In this document: piece after piece, positions 15,763-23,657 of the stretch
How the letters are laid out: each line of letters opens with the position of its first letter
Position numbering within the stretch: the stretch's first letter is position 1
Assembly: GCA_041749275.1 (NCBI GenBank)
Contig: JBGTBQ010000199.1
Location: 1 to 27,816 of the forward strand
Length of the DNA: 27,816 bases
Reading direction: 5' to 3'
Source: JBGTBQ01 sp041749275
GTDB taxonomy: Bacteria > Acidobacteriota > Blastocatellia > Pyrinomonadales > Pyrinomonadaceae
Program-made: the position numbers and the translations under genes
Notes under the pieces: model-generated
Databases searched by the model: none
What the model was told of the DNA's origin: nothing
The model's input: only the letters and a program-made list of their open reading frames with translations

Positions 15763-17055
15763 TTAGTTGCGCGTCAGGTCTTCGGCGCCGGCGCCATTCA
15801 TTCGCGGTTGGTGCGGCGGCGGGAAGAACGGGAACGAGTTGGGGATCATTACCTCGTTCGTGTTGGCGTTATCGGTGACGGGTTGCTGGTTGGCGATGAA
15901 AAAGAGGAGCACATCCACCACGTCGTCGCCGGGGCGTCGCCCGTTCGGGAAGCCGGCGTAGTTCGGGGTGGCGACCGTCTCGCCGACACCGAGCGTGGTG
16001 TTGGCCGTGTTCAGATTGAGACGCAGCATGTCGCCGTTGGCGACGGCGACGCTGGCGAGAATGCCGATGTTGGTCGCGTTCGTACCGAGGGCGGTGAGCG
16101 CGGCGACGATGTCGGCGGCGAAGCGCCCGTTGGCGTCATCCTGCGGCGTGGCGGCGTTGAATTCGTCCTTCCGCGCGAACGGGATGAGCACGGCGTTGAC
16201 CGCCGGGATGCCGTTGCGGTCAAGCGTCTGCCACCTGCCGAAGCCGACCGCCGCCCCGTTCCGCGCCACGTCGGGCGAGGCCGGGAAGAGCTGCGGGGTG
16301 CGACGCTGAAGAACGCCCTGCACGCCGATGGTGTTGTTCGTCGGCGTTCCGAACAGCGTCTTCGGGATGCTCAGGGCGATGTTCATAATGTTGTAGCCGG
16401 CGAAAGAGTCGCGCCCGCGCTGGAAGTTGGCGAGGGCGTTGTTGACGCACGTTCCGTCCGGCGGGTTCTGCGCCGCGACGCAGGCCCGCAACGCCGCCGT
16501 CGCCGCCGCGAAGGCAGGGATGTCGAAGTTGAAGGTGTCGTCGCGCATACCGGCGAAGAAGCGCACGCCGGTCGAACCCAGCTCGGTGATCGTGGCCGGC
16601 GGCGGGCAGTTGGCCGAACCGGCGATGCAGACCGAAGGAGGCGTCGAGTTGGCGGTGAAGGTCTGGCCGTCCATCAAAGTGACGGTGGCGACCTGCGGCG
16701 CGGTCGCGCCGGTGCGACGCGAGAAGGTCACGTCAATAAAGCGTTCGGCGCGCGGGTCACCCGTGGTCTCGATCTCGAAGCGGTGGCGCACCCCCGGGTC
16801 GAATTGCCCGAAGTTGTTGTTCTCGCCGGCGGCGATGAAGCCGCGCAGCGTCAGCGCAAGGACGACCCGCGTGTTGTCGGTCGGGTCTACGAAGGCGTAG
16901 GCGTCGGCGCCGTCAATGGCCTGATCGGAACTGTTGTAGGGCGCATCGCCGTGGTCGGCGGCGTCAATTTTGGTCGGGGGCGTCAAGAGCGCCAGCAACC
17001 CAAGCGTTATGGCGAGTGCCGCCAGCGCTATCTTTTTGTTGAGCGAGTGAAGCAT
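15763..17055 (-). CDS. secreted DUF4331 family protein
   Basis: A 430-residue exported protein. It has a signal peptide (about 8-33, ending near KIDAADHGD), followed by DHGDAPYNSSDQAIDGADAYAFVDP, the characteristic N-terminus of DUF4331. Four cysteines sit in two short spaced pairs (CIAGSANCPPP near 145, CVAAQNPPDGTC near 192). The family is found across environmental bacteria and has no firm function. Start ATG 17055 has AGGAGAAG upstream at about 5 bases. The 5' region contains a perfect 17-bp hairpin 60 bases upstream and a candidate promoter about 400 bases upstream. First gene of a probable operon with the gene at 13487. Confidence 0.85.
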   Translation of the reverse strand: MLHSLNKKIALAALAITLGLLALLTPPTKIDAADHGDAPYNSSDQAIDGADAYAFVDPTDNTRVVLALTLRGFIAAGENNNFGQFDPGVRHRFEIETTGDPRAERFIDVTFSRRTGATAPQVATVTLMDGQTFTANSTPPSVCIAGSANCPPPATITELGSTGVRFFAGMRDDTFNFDIPAFAAATAALRACVAAQNPPDGTCVNNALANFQRGRDSFAGYNIMNIALSIPKTLFGTPTNNTIGVQGVLQRRTPQLFPASPDVARNGAAVGFGRWQTLDRNGIPAVNAVLIPFARKDEFNAATPQDDANGRFAADIVAALTALGTNATNIGILASVAVANGDMLRLNLNTANTTLGVGETVATPNYAGFPNGRRPGDDVVDVLLFFIANQQPVTDNANTNEVMIPNSFPFFPPPHQPRMNGAGAEDLTRN

Positions 17056-17114
17056 GGTTTCTTCTCCTGTGTTGGTCTGCCTCGGGAGCGGATTCCCGCG
17101 TTAACCATTCGGCG

Positions 17115-17152
17115 GTCACAGCGTCTCACCCGTGAGGGTGAGACGCTGTGAC
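17115..17152. promoter_or_regulatory. perfect 17-bp stem-loop upstream of the DUF4331 gene
   Basis: Arms 17115-17131 and 17136-17152 are exact complements with a 4-base loop (GTGA on the plus strand). It lies in the probable leader of the DUF4331 operon, about 60 bases before the ATG. No T-run follows on either strand, so it is more likely a leader structure or a protein-binding palindrome than a terminator. Confidence 0.65.
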
Positions 17153-17436
17153 GCCACAATTTCAGCAAGCCGGTAGTGCTTTTGCGCTAGCAAAGCCCCG
17201 CCGCGAAACGAATTATTCCGACTTTATATAGACTAGAAAGTTGTACGAAACGGTTCAGCAAATCGGATTCATCTGGTTCATTTGGCAAATCCTTGGATTG
17301 ATAGAGTTTTACTCTGGAGAGAGGAGACATTAATAGTGCCAAGCCGCATAGACTGACGCCATCCGTCGGGGGAAGTCGGGAAAGAGCAGATGTGCGAGCG
17401 GTGGGCCGCAATACTTTACCGCTACAAAAGAACCGA

Positions 17437-17483
17437 TTGATTTTACTTTAGAGGTTTTTATACGACCTTCATCCGATTGTCAA
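17437..17483. promoter_or_regulatory. overlapping candidate divergent promoters
   Basis: Minus strand: TTGACA (17478-17483), then TAAAAA (17455-17460, 17-base spacer) or TATAAA (17457-17462, 15-base spacer), reading toward the DUF4331 gene with a leader near 400 bases. Plus strand: TTGATT (17437-17442) and TATACG (17459-17464), 16-base spacer, reading toward phoH with a leader near 230 bases. The -10 boxes overlap, so the two would compete. Each is only a moderate match. Confidence 0.4.
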
Positions 17484-17702
17484 CGAAAAATAATTTCGTC
17501 GGGTGAGGAACCCGCATACAAGGGTGCTATTTATAGTGAGCGCACGGAGCCGGGCCTGCGTTCGCGGCGCACATTCGTTGACACCCACCCGCGCGGTGTT
17601 GTAGCGTCCCAGCAGCGACGATGAAAGACGATTCCCCGCAAGCCCTCATGCGCCCGGCCCTCGGGCAGAGATGTCCCCGCAACAAGGAGTGAGCAACGCC
17701 TT

Positions 17703-19748
17703 TTGAAGAAGATCGAGCTTCCGCCACGAGGCATTGAGACGCTGTTCGGCGTCCACGACCAGAACATCAAATACCTGGAATCGCTCTTGGACGTGCGCGT
17801 CAATGCGCGCGGGCAAGACCTCTCGATTGACGGCGACCCGAAGGATGTCGAGACCGCCGAGCGCATCGTCGAGGAGTTCGCCGCCCTCTTCAGCGAGGGC
17901 AAGAGCTTCACCGACCGCGAACTGCGCGAAGCCTTCGCCCAGATCGCCGAAGACCGCGCCTACTCCCTACGCGACTACTTCACCAAGGCGCGCTTCAACC
18001 CCGCCGGCAAGAAACAGGTCGCGCCCAAGTCCGCCAACCAGCGCCGCTACATCGAGGCTATCCAGAACCAAGATATTGTGTTCGGCATAGGAGTCGCCGG
18101 CACCGGCAAGACCTATTTGGCAGTAGCGATGGCCGTGCAGGCGCTGATGCAGAAGCAGGTGAGCCGCATCGTGCTGGCGCGTCCGGCGGTGGAGGCGGGC
18201 GAGCGTTTGGGGTTTCTCCCCGGCGACTTGCAGGAGAAGGTTGACCCGTATCTGCGCCCGCTCTACGACGCGCTCTTCGATTTGATTGACGCCGAGCGCG
18301 TGACGAAGCTTTTGGAGAAGCGCATCATCGAAGTCGCGCCGCTGGCTTTCATGCGCGGAAGAGCACAGCCTCTGCACAGCAAAATTCTAGCTCCGACCGG
18401 CTGGCGCGAAATGGGCAGCTTGAAAGTGGGCGATTTTCTCATCGGCTCCGACGGGAAACCGACTCAAGTGACCGGCGTGTTCCCGCAAGGCCGGAAAACA
18501 GTTTATCGCGTGATGATGACCGACGGCGCAAGCGCGTTAGCATGCGCCGAACACCTCTGGGCGGTTCGCACGGCTTCCGATAAACGCCGAAACAAACCTC
18601 CGCGCGTCTTGCAAACGCAAGAGATGATGAGCAATTCGCGTTGTTTTCATCAATACCGTTACGAATTGCCTTTACTGTCCGCGCCGGTTGAATGGGAATT
18701 TCAACACACGCCGCTCGAACCCTATTCGCTTGGGTTGTTACTGGGCGACGGCTGCATTACCGACAAAACTTCGCCGACGTTCTGTACGGGCGATGTCGAG
18801 TTGGTTTCCTCTCCGCAACTGGCGCTGGGAGACATGAAACTTTCGTTTCAGCGCAAATCAAATATTGATTATGTCATCACAAATCCGTTGGCCGGCAAAG
18901 GCGGACACTTTTTGCACAGGCCGCGAAATCCGCTCACACAAGCGTTGCGGGCGTTGAATTTAAGCGGAACCTACTCATCAACCAAATTCATCCCCGACGT
19001 TTATCTTTACAACAGCACGGAAGTCCGTCTCTCCGTCTTGCAAGGATTGTTAGACACGGACGGCGGGCCGGTTGTTCAGGAAGGACGCACTTGCCGCATT
19101 CAGTACACGACAACGTCTGAGCGACTCAGGGACGATGTGTTGTTTCTGGTGCGCTCGCTCGGCGGTGTGGCTTACTGGCGCAGGCGCAAGGCTGAGGGGC
19201 GCAAACCCGGCTTCGCTCGTGGCAGAGAAATCAGCCATCGCAACGATGCCTTTATCATGGACGTTCGTTTGCCCGAAGGTCTTGCACCTTTCCGGCTGAA
19301 ACGCAAAGCCGCAATTTACGAAGAGCACGGCGGCGGTCGTCCGGTGCGTTTTATCAAAAACATCGAACCCGTCGGCGAAATGGAAACGCAGTGCATCAGT
19401 GTGGCCGCGCCGGATTCGCTTTACGTTACCGACGATTTCATTTTGACCCACAACACACTTGGGGATGCTTTCATCATCCTTGACGAAGCGCAGAACACGA
19501 CGAGCGAGCAGATGAAGATGTTCCTGACGCGCATCGGGTTCGGCTCGAAGGCGGTCATCACCGGCGACAAGACGCAGATTGATCTGCCGACGGGCAAGCG
19601 CAGCGGTCTGATCGAAGCCGAGCGCGTGCTCGCCGGCGTCGAGGACATCGAGTTCATCTACTTCACCGACAAGGACGTGGTGCGCCACCGCCTCGTGCAG
19701 TTGATCGTCCGCGCCTACGAAGAGCATTCGAGCAAGAGCAACATTTGA
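17703..19748 (+). CDS. phoH: PhoH family ATPase (YbeZ-like) interrupted by an in-frame intein
   Basis: PhoH/YbeZ is a cytosolic ATPase with RNA-helicase-like activity that works with YbeY in rRNA maturation. The 681-residue precursor has an N-terminal KH-like part (1-100), Walker A GVAGTGKT (130-137), and APLAFMRGR ending at residue 220. An intein of 364 residues follows (221-584). The host sequence resumes at Thr585 with TLGDAFIILDEAQNTT, containing Walker B. After splicing, MRGR joins TLGDAF as in intact homologues and a 317-residue PhoH results. The start is TTG 17703 with AGGAG 13 bases upstream; it is uncertain but begins where homologues do. The stop is 16 bases before the NACHT gene. 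The intein splits the ATP site, so the precursor should be inactive until spliced. Confidence 0.93.
   Translation: MKKIELPPRGIETLFGVHDQNIKYLESLLDVRVNARGQDLSIDGDPKDVETAERIVEEFAALFSEGKSFTDRELREAFAQIAEDRAYSLRDYFTKARFNPAGKKQVAPKSANQRRYIEAIQNQDIVFGIGVAGTGKTYLAVAMAVQALMQKQVSRIVLARPAVEAGERLGFLPGDLQEKVDPYLRPLYDALFDLIDAERVTKLLEKRIIEVAPLAFMRGRAQPLHSKILAPTGWREMGSLKVGDFLIGSDGKPTQVTGVFPQGRKTVYRVMMTDGASALACAEHLWAVRTASDKRRNKPPRVLQTQEMMSNSRCFHQYRYELPLLSAPVEWEFQHTPLEPYSLGLLLGDGCITDKTSPTFCTGDVELVSSPQLALGDMKLSFQRKSNIDYVITNPLAGKGGHFLHRPRNPLTQALRALNLSGTYSSTKFIPDVYLYNSTEVRLSVLQGLLDTDGGPVVQEGRTCRIQYTTTSERLRDDVLFLVRSLGGVAYWRRRKAEGRKPGFARGREISHRNDAFIMDVRLPEGLAPFRLKRKAAIYEEHGGGRPVRFIKNIEPVGEMETQCISVAAPDSLYVTDDFILTHNTLGDAFIILDEAQNTTSEQMKMFLTRIGFGSKAVITGDKTQIDLPTGKRSGLIEAERVLAGVEDIEFIYFTDKDVVRHRLVQLIVRAYEEHSSKSNI
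18363..19454 (+). mobile_element. class 3-type intein with LAGLIDADG homing endonuclease
   Basis: It encodes 364 residues, PhoH residues 221-584. The first residue is Ala, the last two are His583-Asn584, and the +1 extein residue is Thr585. The block A region is LHSKILAPTGW...SLKVGDFL; block B is GASALACAEHLW with His284 and Trp286; block F has Cys564 in ETQCISV; block G is ILTHN with Thr582. Trp/Cys/Thr together with a non-nucleophilic first residue is the definition of class 3 inteins (Tori and Perler). The endonuclease motifs YSLGLLLGDG (341-350) and VLQGLLDTDG (445-454) are both present with their acidic residues. The segment is less GC-rich than the flanking phoH sequence, consistent with later arrival. 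Confidence 0.9.
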
Positions 19749-19764
19749 GCCGAGGATTTTCTAC

Positions 19765-21687
19765 GTGGAACCGACGACATTTGCCATCACTACCGGCGCA
19801 TGGGCTTGGGATAGGTATGGCAAGACCCTCACGGATAAGGCGGCGGGCGCGGTTAAAGGCCGGTGGGATCAGTTTAAGTGGAAAGAGGCGGCGGAAAAAT
19901 ACCGCGCGAAAATCATAACACTTTACGGCACGATGCAGATCATGGGCATGGCGAAGCCGGTGCCGCTCGACGACATTTTCACCGACGTATACATGCTGGA
20001 TAAGCCCACGGCCTTCGGTCGCTTCGACATCGAGCGCCTGAAGCAGATGTCCGCCGACCCCGAAGCGCCGCCGGACATGAAGCGGGTCAACGGTTTGAGA
20101 TTGGTCACAGAGAAAGACAACCTCTTTATTCTCGGCAAACCGGGCGCGGGCAAAACGACCTTTCTCAAGTACATCGCGCTCAAATCCGCCGAGCAGTTGA
20201 TTGATAAAATTCCGATCTTCGTTTCGCTCAAGGAGTGGGCCGATTCAGGCTCGGAGTTGTTACCTTTCGTCGCCGAGCGTTTCGACATCTGCGACTTTCC
20301 GGCGGCGCAGCCGTTCGTCGAGTGGCTGTTGAAATCGGGCAGCGCGATTGTGCTCTTCGACGGGCTTGACGAAGTCAATCAGGAGAGCGGACAGAGGGAT
20401 AAGCAGACGCGCGCGATGAACAACTTCGTCGAGAAGTACGACCGCACGCAATGCCTCATCACCTGCCGCATCGCCGCCAGCGATTATTCTTTCAAGCCTT
20501 TCACCTACGTCGAGATCGCCGACTTCACGGAGAAACAGATTCGGGCATTCGTCGGCAACTGGTTTCGGAATAACGAAGGGAAGAAGGACGAAGAAACCTG
20601 CCGAAAATTCCTCGCGGAGTTTGAGAAGGACGATAATCAAGGCTTGCGCGATCTGGCGCGCACGCCGCTGCTCTTGACGCTGCTGTGTCTGGCCTTCAAC
20701 GAGACGCTGACCTTTCCGCGGCGACGGGTGGAGATTTATCAGGAGGCTTTGGACGCGCTGTTGAAGAAGTGGGATTCGTCGCGGCGAATCAAGCGCGACG
20801 AGGTTTACCGCAAGCTCTCGCTGGGCCATAAAGAGAACCTGCTGGCGCGCATCGCGGCGGAGACGTTTGAACGAAACGAATACTTCATCCCGCAGCCGGA
20901 GTTGGAAAAGTTCATCACGGATTACGTCAAGAACGTCCCGCCGCACGACACGGACGAGGCGGCTGACGGCGAAGTGATTCTCAAGGCGATGGAGGCGCAG
21001 CACGGCATCTTCGTCGAGCGCGCCCGCGAGGTCTATTCCTTTTCGCACCTCACTTTTCAGGAATACTTTACGGCGAAGTACATCGTCGCCAACGCGGCCA
21101 AAGGCACGTTGAAGAATCTCGTCAAAGAACATTGCATGGACGGGCGCTGGCGTGAAGTGTTCCTGCTGACGACGAGCCTGTTGCCGGACGCCGGCCAGTT
21201 TATGATGATCTTCCGGCGCGGTGTTGACGAGTTGCTCGATGGTGATGAAAAGCTGCGGACAGTGTTGACGTGGGCGGATAAAAAATCGGCTTCGATTCAA
21301 GCCGACCCGTGGTTAGCGCGACCTTCCTATTTGTACGTAGAGCTTTTCTATCAAAGCCGAAACCTCGCCCGCGCCCTCGACCTCGACCTCGACCTCGCCC
21401 GCGACTTAGGCTTGAATGATTTTGCGGAGGAATTAGCCGCGCTCTCGTCACCAACCGATAAAGCTCCTGCCGCGAAGTGGCGAGAGTTTGCGGATAAATT
21501 GCGCGCCTTGATGATAAAGCATAGAGATATTGGGCATGAATGGAATTTAACGGACACACAAGAAGCGCGATTGGCCGATTACCTCAACGCCACGCGCCTG
21601 CTGCAAGATTGTTTGGAGTTGGCGTTTATGCCGCCGGAGGAAAAGCAGGCGATGCTGAACAGTTTGTATGCGCCCCCGGCTGAATAG
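19765..21687 (+). CDS. NACHT domain NTPase (bacterial NLR-like)
   Basis: A 640-residue STAND NTPase. A short N-terminal helical region (1-110) precedes the NACHT domain: Walker A GKPGAGKTT (124-132), Walker B IVLFDGLDEV (195-204) with the small residue and DE typical of NACHT, and sensor-like CLITCRIAASDY (230-241). A winged-helix part runs to about 440 and ends with FSHLTFQEYFTAKYIV, a signature of bacterial NACHT proteins. The C-terminal 200 residues are helical with an LARALDLDLDLARDL repeat. No recognisable nuclease, TIR or protease effector is attached. Bacterial NACHT proteins protect against phage (bNACHT, Kibby and colleagues). Start GTG 19765 has GAGGA 8 bases upstream. It lies 16 bases after phoH and 63 bases before ybeY, within a normally unbroken cluster. 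Confidence 0.9.
   Translation: MEPTTFAITTGAWAWDRYGKTLTDKAAGAVKGRWDQFKWKEAAEKYRAKIITLYGTMQIMGMAKPVPLDDIFTDVYMLDKPTAFGRFDIERLKQMSADPEAPPDMKRVNGLRLVTEKDNLFILGKPGAGKTTFLKYIALKSAEQLIDKIPIFVSLKEWADSGSELLPFVAERFDICDFPAAQPFVEWLLKSGSAIVLFDGLDEVNQESGQRDKQTRAMNNFVEKYDRTQCLITCRIAASDYSFKPFTYVEIADFTEKQIRAFVGNWFRNNEGKKDEETCRKFLAEFEKDDNQGLRDLARTPLLLTLLCLAFNETLTFPRRRVEIYQEALDALLKKWDSSRRIKRDEVYRKLSLGHKENLLARIAAETFERNEYFIPQPELEKFITDYVKNVPPHDTDEAADGEVILKAMEAQHGIFVERAREVYSFSHLTFQEYFTAKYIVANAAKGTLKNLVKEHCMDGRWREVFLLTTSLLPDAGQFMMIFRRGVDELLDGDEKLRTVLTWADKKSASIQADPWLARPSYLYVELFYQSRNLARALDLDLDLARDLGLNDFAEELAALSSPTDKAPAAKWREFADKLRALMIKHRDIGHEWNLTDTQEARLADYLNATRLLQDCLELAFMPPEEKQAMLNSLYAPPAE
21375..21397 (+). repeat. hexanucleotide tandem repeat in the NACHT gene
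   Basis: Just over three copies of CTCGAC, encoding the Leu-Asp run at residues 538-543 of the NACHT protein. The unit is a multiple of three, so copy-number change would alter protein length without shifting frame. Confidence 0.7.
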
Positions 21688-21750
21688 GTGTTGATGATTG
21701 ACAGGTTGATTGAAAAAGGCCGCGTGCGCCCCCGGAGGGGTTGATGGGCT

Positions 21751-22176
21751 ATGATTGAGGTGGTCAACCGCCAGCGCAAGGTTGCGATTGATGACGAACG
21801 CTGGCGGGCGTTTGCGGCGCGGGCGTTGAAAGTCGTGCCTGCCGGCGGCGCGGGCGTGACCGTCGCTTTCGTCTCAGACCGCGCGATGCGCGAACTCAAC
21901 CGGCGCTGGCGCGGCAAACGCGGGACGACCGACGTGCTGTCGTTCCCGGCGGAACAGGATGAGTTTGAAAAGGCGGAAGGCTTCACGTTGGGCGACGTAG
22001 TCGTGTCGGTCGAACAGGCCGCGCGGCAGGCCGCCGAGCACGCTCTCAGTTTTGAAAATGAGTTGGAGCAGTTGATCCTGCATGGCCTGCTGCACCTGTG
22101 CGGTTATGACCACGAGCAGGACGGCGGCGAGATGAACCGGCTCGAACTCCGCCTCCGGCGCCGACTTGGAATATAA
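21751..22176 (+). CDS. ybeY: endoribonuclease YbeY, rRNA maturation factor
   Basis: Single-strand-specific RNase acting in 16S rRNA 3'-end maturation and ribosome quality control. The 141-residue protein has the full zinc site HGLLHLCGYDHEQD: His111, His115 and His121. The DVLSFPAEQ segment near 61-69 and LGDVVVS near 80 are also family features. Length is within the usual range. Start ATG 21751 is preceded by GGAGG about 12 bases away, a loose spacing. It follows the NACHT gene on the same strand and precedes the CNNM/CBS gene, completing the phoH-ybeY-ybeX order. Confidence 0.95.
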   Translation: MIEVVNRQRKVAIDDERWRAFAARALKVVPAGGAGVTVAFVSDRAMRELNRRWRGKRGTTDVLSFPAEQDEFEKAEGFTLGDVVVSVEQAARQAAEHALSFENELEQLILHGLLHLCGYDHEQDGGEMNRLELRLRRRLGI

Positions 22177-22191
22177 TGAGCGATTGGCATT

Positions 22192-22219
22192 CAGCTATCA
22201 GCTATCAGCTATCGGCTAT
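22192..22219. repeat. four-copy heptanucleotide tandem repeat
   Basis: CAGCTAT repeated four times, the last copy CGGCTAT, in the gap between ybeY and the CNNM/CBS gene. Such short intergenic runs are prone to slippage. The rest of the 130-base gap holds a related CAGC/GCTG-rich stretch (22275-22300) and no ribosome-binding site for the next gene. Confidence 0.75.
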
Positions 22220-22306
22220 TGACCGTTATCCCGCCGGCCAGTTCCGGCGCGTTGAGTTTCTTTCGTTAAGTGCAAAGCTGAGTGCTGAACGCTGACAGCT
22301 TCATAT

Positions 22307-23623
22307 ATGGAGATTGAGTTGGAAATCGCGGCCACGTGCCTGCTGCTCATCGCGCTGACTTTTCTGGCGACGGTTGATATGGCGTTCGGGCAGTTGAGCG
22401 ACGTGGGGTTGCGGCGCCTGATCGCGGAACGGGAGGGGCGGGAGCCGGGCGACCGGACGACGCTCTTTCTGAACGTGATTCTGGAGAACCGCCCGCGCTT
22501 CCGGTTCACGCTGACGGCGGTGCTCCACGTCCTGCTGGTGGCCGTCGCGGTGCTCGTCACTTCCATTTCTTATAATCTGTTTACCAACGAGCGGCGGTTC
22601 CTGCTCATCGCCTTCTTCATCGGGCTGGTGCTGACGATCATCTTCCGGCAGGTCATCCCGCGCCTCTTCTCGCGCCGCAATCCGGAAAAAACGCTGGTCA
22701 CGCTGCTGCCCGTCTATCGCCCCTTCTACCGCCTGCTCTCGTTCGCCGGCGCCCCGTGGTACGCGACTCCCGAACGTGCGCGGCGCGGCGGCGAACATCT
22801 GACGGAGATCGGCGCCGAGAGCATAGAGAACATTGACGACACCGACATTCAGGCGCTGATTGACGTGGGCGAGGAGGAGGGCATCCTCGAAGAAGAGGAG
22901 GGCGAGCTGATCCAGTCCATCATTGAGTTTGGCGACACGCGCGCCGACGAGGTGATGACGCCGCGCACGGACATCGCCGCGCTCCCCATCACGGCCACCG
23001 TGCGCGAGGCGCGCGACGCGATGATCGAGTCGAAATACTCGCGCATCCCCGTCTACCGCGAACAGATTGACAACGTCGAGGGGCTGATCTACGTGCGCGA
23101 CCTGTTGTGCTACTGGCCGGAGGGGAAGGAGGACGAATCCATCGAGCCGCTGCTCCGGCCCGCCTACTTCGTCCCGGCGACGAAGGCGCTCGACGAACTG
23201 CTCGAAGAGATGCAGAAGGCGCACGTGCAGCTCGCGCTCGTGATTGACGAATACGGCGGCCTCGCCGGTCTCGTCACGGTCGAGGACATCCTCGAAGAGA
23301 TCGTCGGCGAGATCGAGGACGAGGACACGACCGAGGAAGAGATGGTCGAGATCATCGTGGCCGACGACGGTTATTACGACGTGCCCGGCTCGATTGAGGT
23401 GGGGAAGATCGAGCGCCTGTTAGATTTGGAGATTGAGGACGACGACTTTACGACCATGGCCGGTCTGGTCATCGGCGCGTCGGGGCGCGTCCCCACGCCG
23501 GGCACGCATCTCACCTTCCGCGGCCTCGACGTGGAGGTGATCGAGTCGGACGAACGGCGCATCGGGCGGCTGCGGCTGCGGCGCACGGTCGAGAACGGCA
23601 ACACCGCCGGGGAATCTGGTTAA
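22307..23623 (+). CDS. CNNM/CBS domain protein, hemolysin C/CorC (YbeX) family
   Basis: A 438-residue membrane protein linked to Mg2+ or Co2+ efflux in the family. Three hydrophobic segments (about 6-27, 66-90, 97-120) form a short CNNM/DUF21-like region. A CBS pair follows (about 215-330: VMTPRTDIAALP, IPVYREQIDNVEGLIYVRDLL, QLALVIDEYGGLAGLVTVEDILEEIVG), then the CorC_HlyC transporter-associated domain (about 345-430). The DEYGGLAGLVTxEDxLEEIxGEI motif is diagnostic. E. coli ybeX, the cytosolic relative, sits after ybeY in the same order. Start ATG 22307 has no recognisable ribosome-binding site. The protein is unusually acidic between 175 and 205. Confidence 0.9.
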   Translation: MEIELEIAATCLLLIALTFLATVDMAFGQLSDVGLRRLIAEREGREPGDRTTLFLNVILENRPRFRFTLTAVLHVLLVAVAVLVTSISYNLFTNERRFLLIAFFIGLVLTIIFRQVIPRLFSRRNPEKTLVTLLPVYRPFYRLLSFAGAPWYATPERARRGGEHLTEIGAESIENIDDTDIQALIDVGEEEGILEEEEGELIQSIIEFGDTRADEVMTPRTDIAALPITATVREARDAMIESKYSRIPVYREQIDNVEGLIYVRDLLCYWPEGKEDESIEPLLRPAYFVPATKALDELLEEMQKAHVQLALVIDEYGGLAGLVTVEDILEEIVGEIEDEDTTEEEMVEIIVADDGYYDVPGSIEVGKIERLLDLEIEDDDFTTMAGLVIGASGRVPTPGTHLTFRGLDVEVIESDERRIGRLRLRRTVENGNTAGESG

Positions 23624-23657
23624 GTTCTTTCAACACACGCGACAGAGCAGGGTGAGC

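Larger units (their letters stand above)
17056..17702. other. 647-base divergent intergenic region
   Basis: No gene is supported here. The region is visibly AT-richer than its flanks at 17200-17520. It contains the hairpin at 17115-17152 and the overlapping promoter candidates at 17437-17483. A minus-strand frame of 74 codons at 17187-17411 starts at TTG and lacks a ribosome-binding site or family resemblance; I do not accept it as a gene. Confidence 0.7.

Noticed and set aside
15724..17151. Plus-strand frame of 475 codons opposite the DUF4331 gene
   Set aside because: Arg/Gly/Val-rich composition typical of an antisense shadow in GC-rich DNA; the DUF4331 frame has a signal peptide and a known family start.
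17187..17411. Minus-strand frame of 74 codons in the phoH/DUF4331 gap
   Set aside because: TTG start, no ribosome-binding site, no recognisable family; more likely leader sequence.
18590..19300. Frameshift or pseudogene in phoH because of the unrelated central segment
   Set aside because: The frame is unbroken and the segment has complete intein splice-site and endonuclease motifs, with the PhoH sequence resuming exactly at its Walker B region.
21200..21559. Minus-strand Arg-Gly repeat peptide opposite the NACHT gene
   Set aside because: The RGRGRG run is only the reverse reading of the CTCGAC hexamers in the NACHT coding strand.
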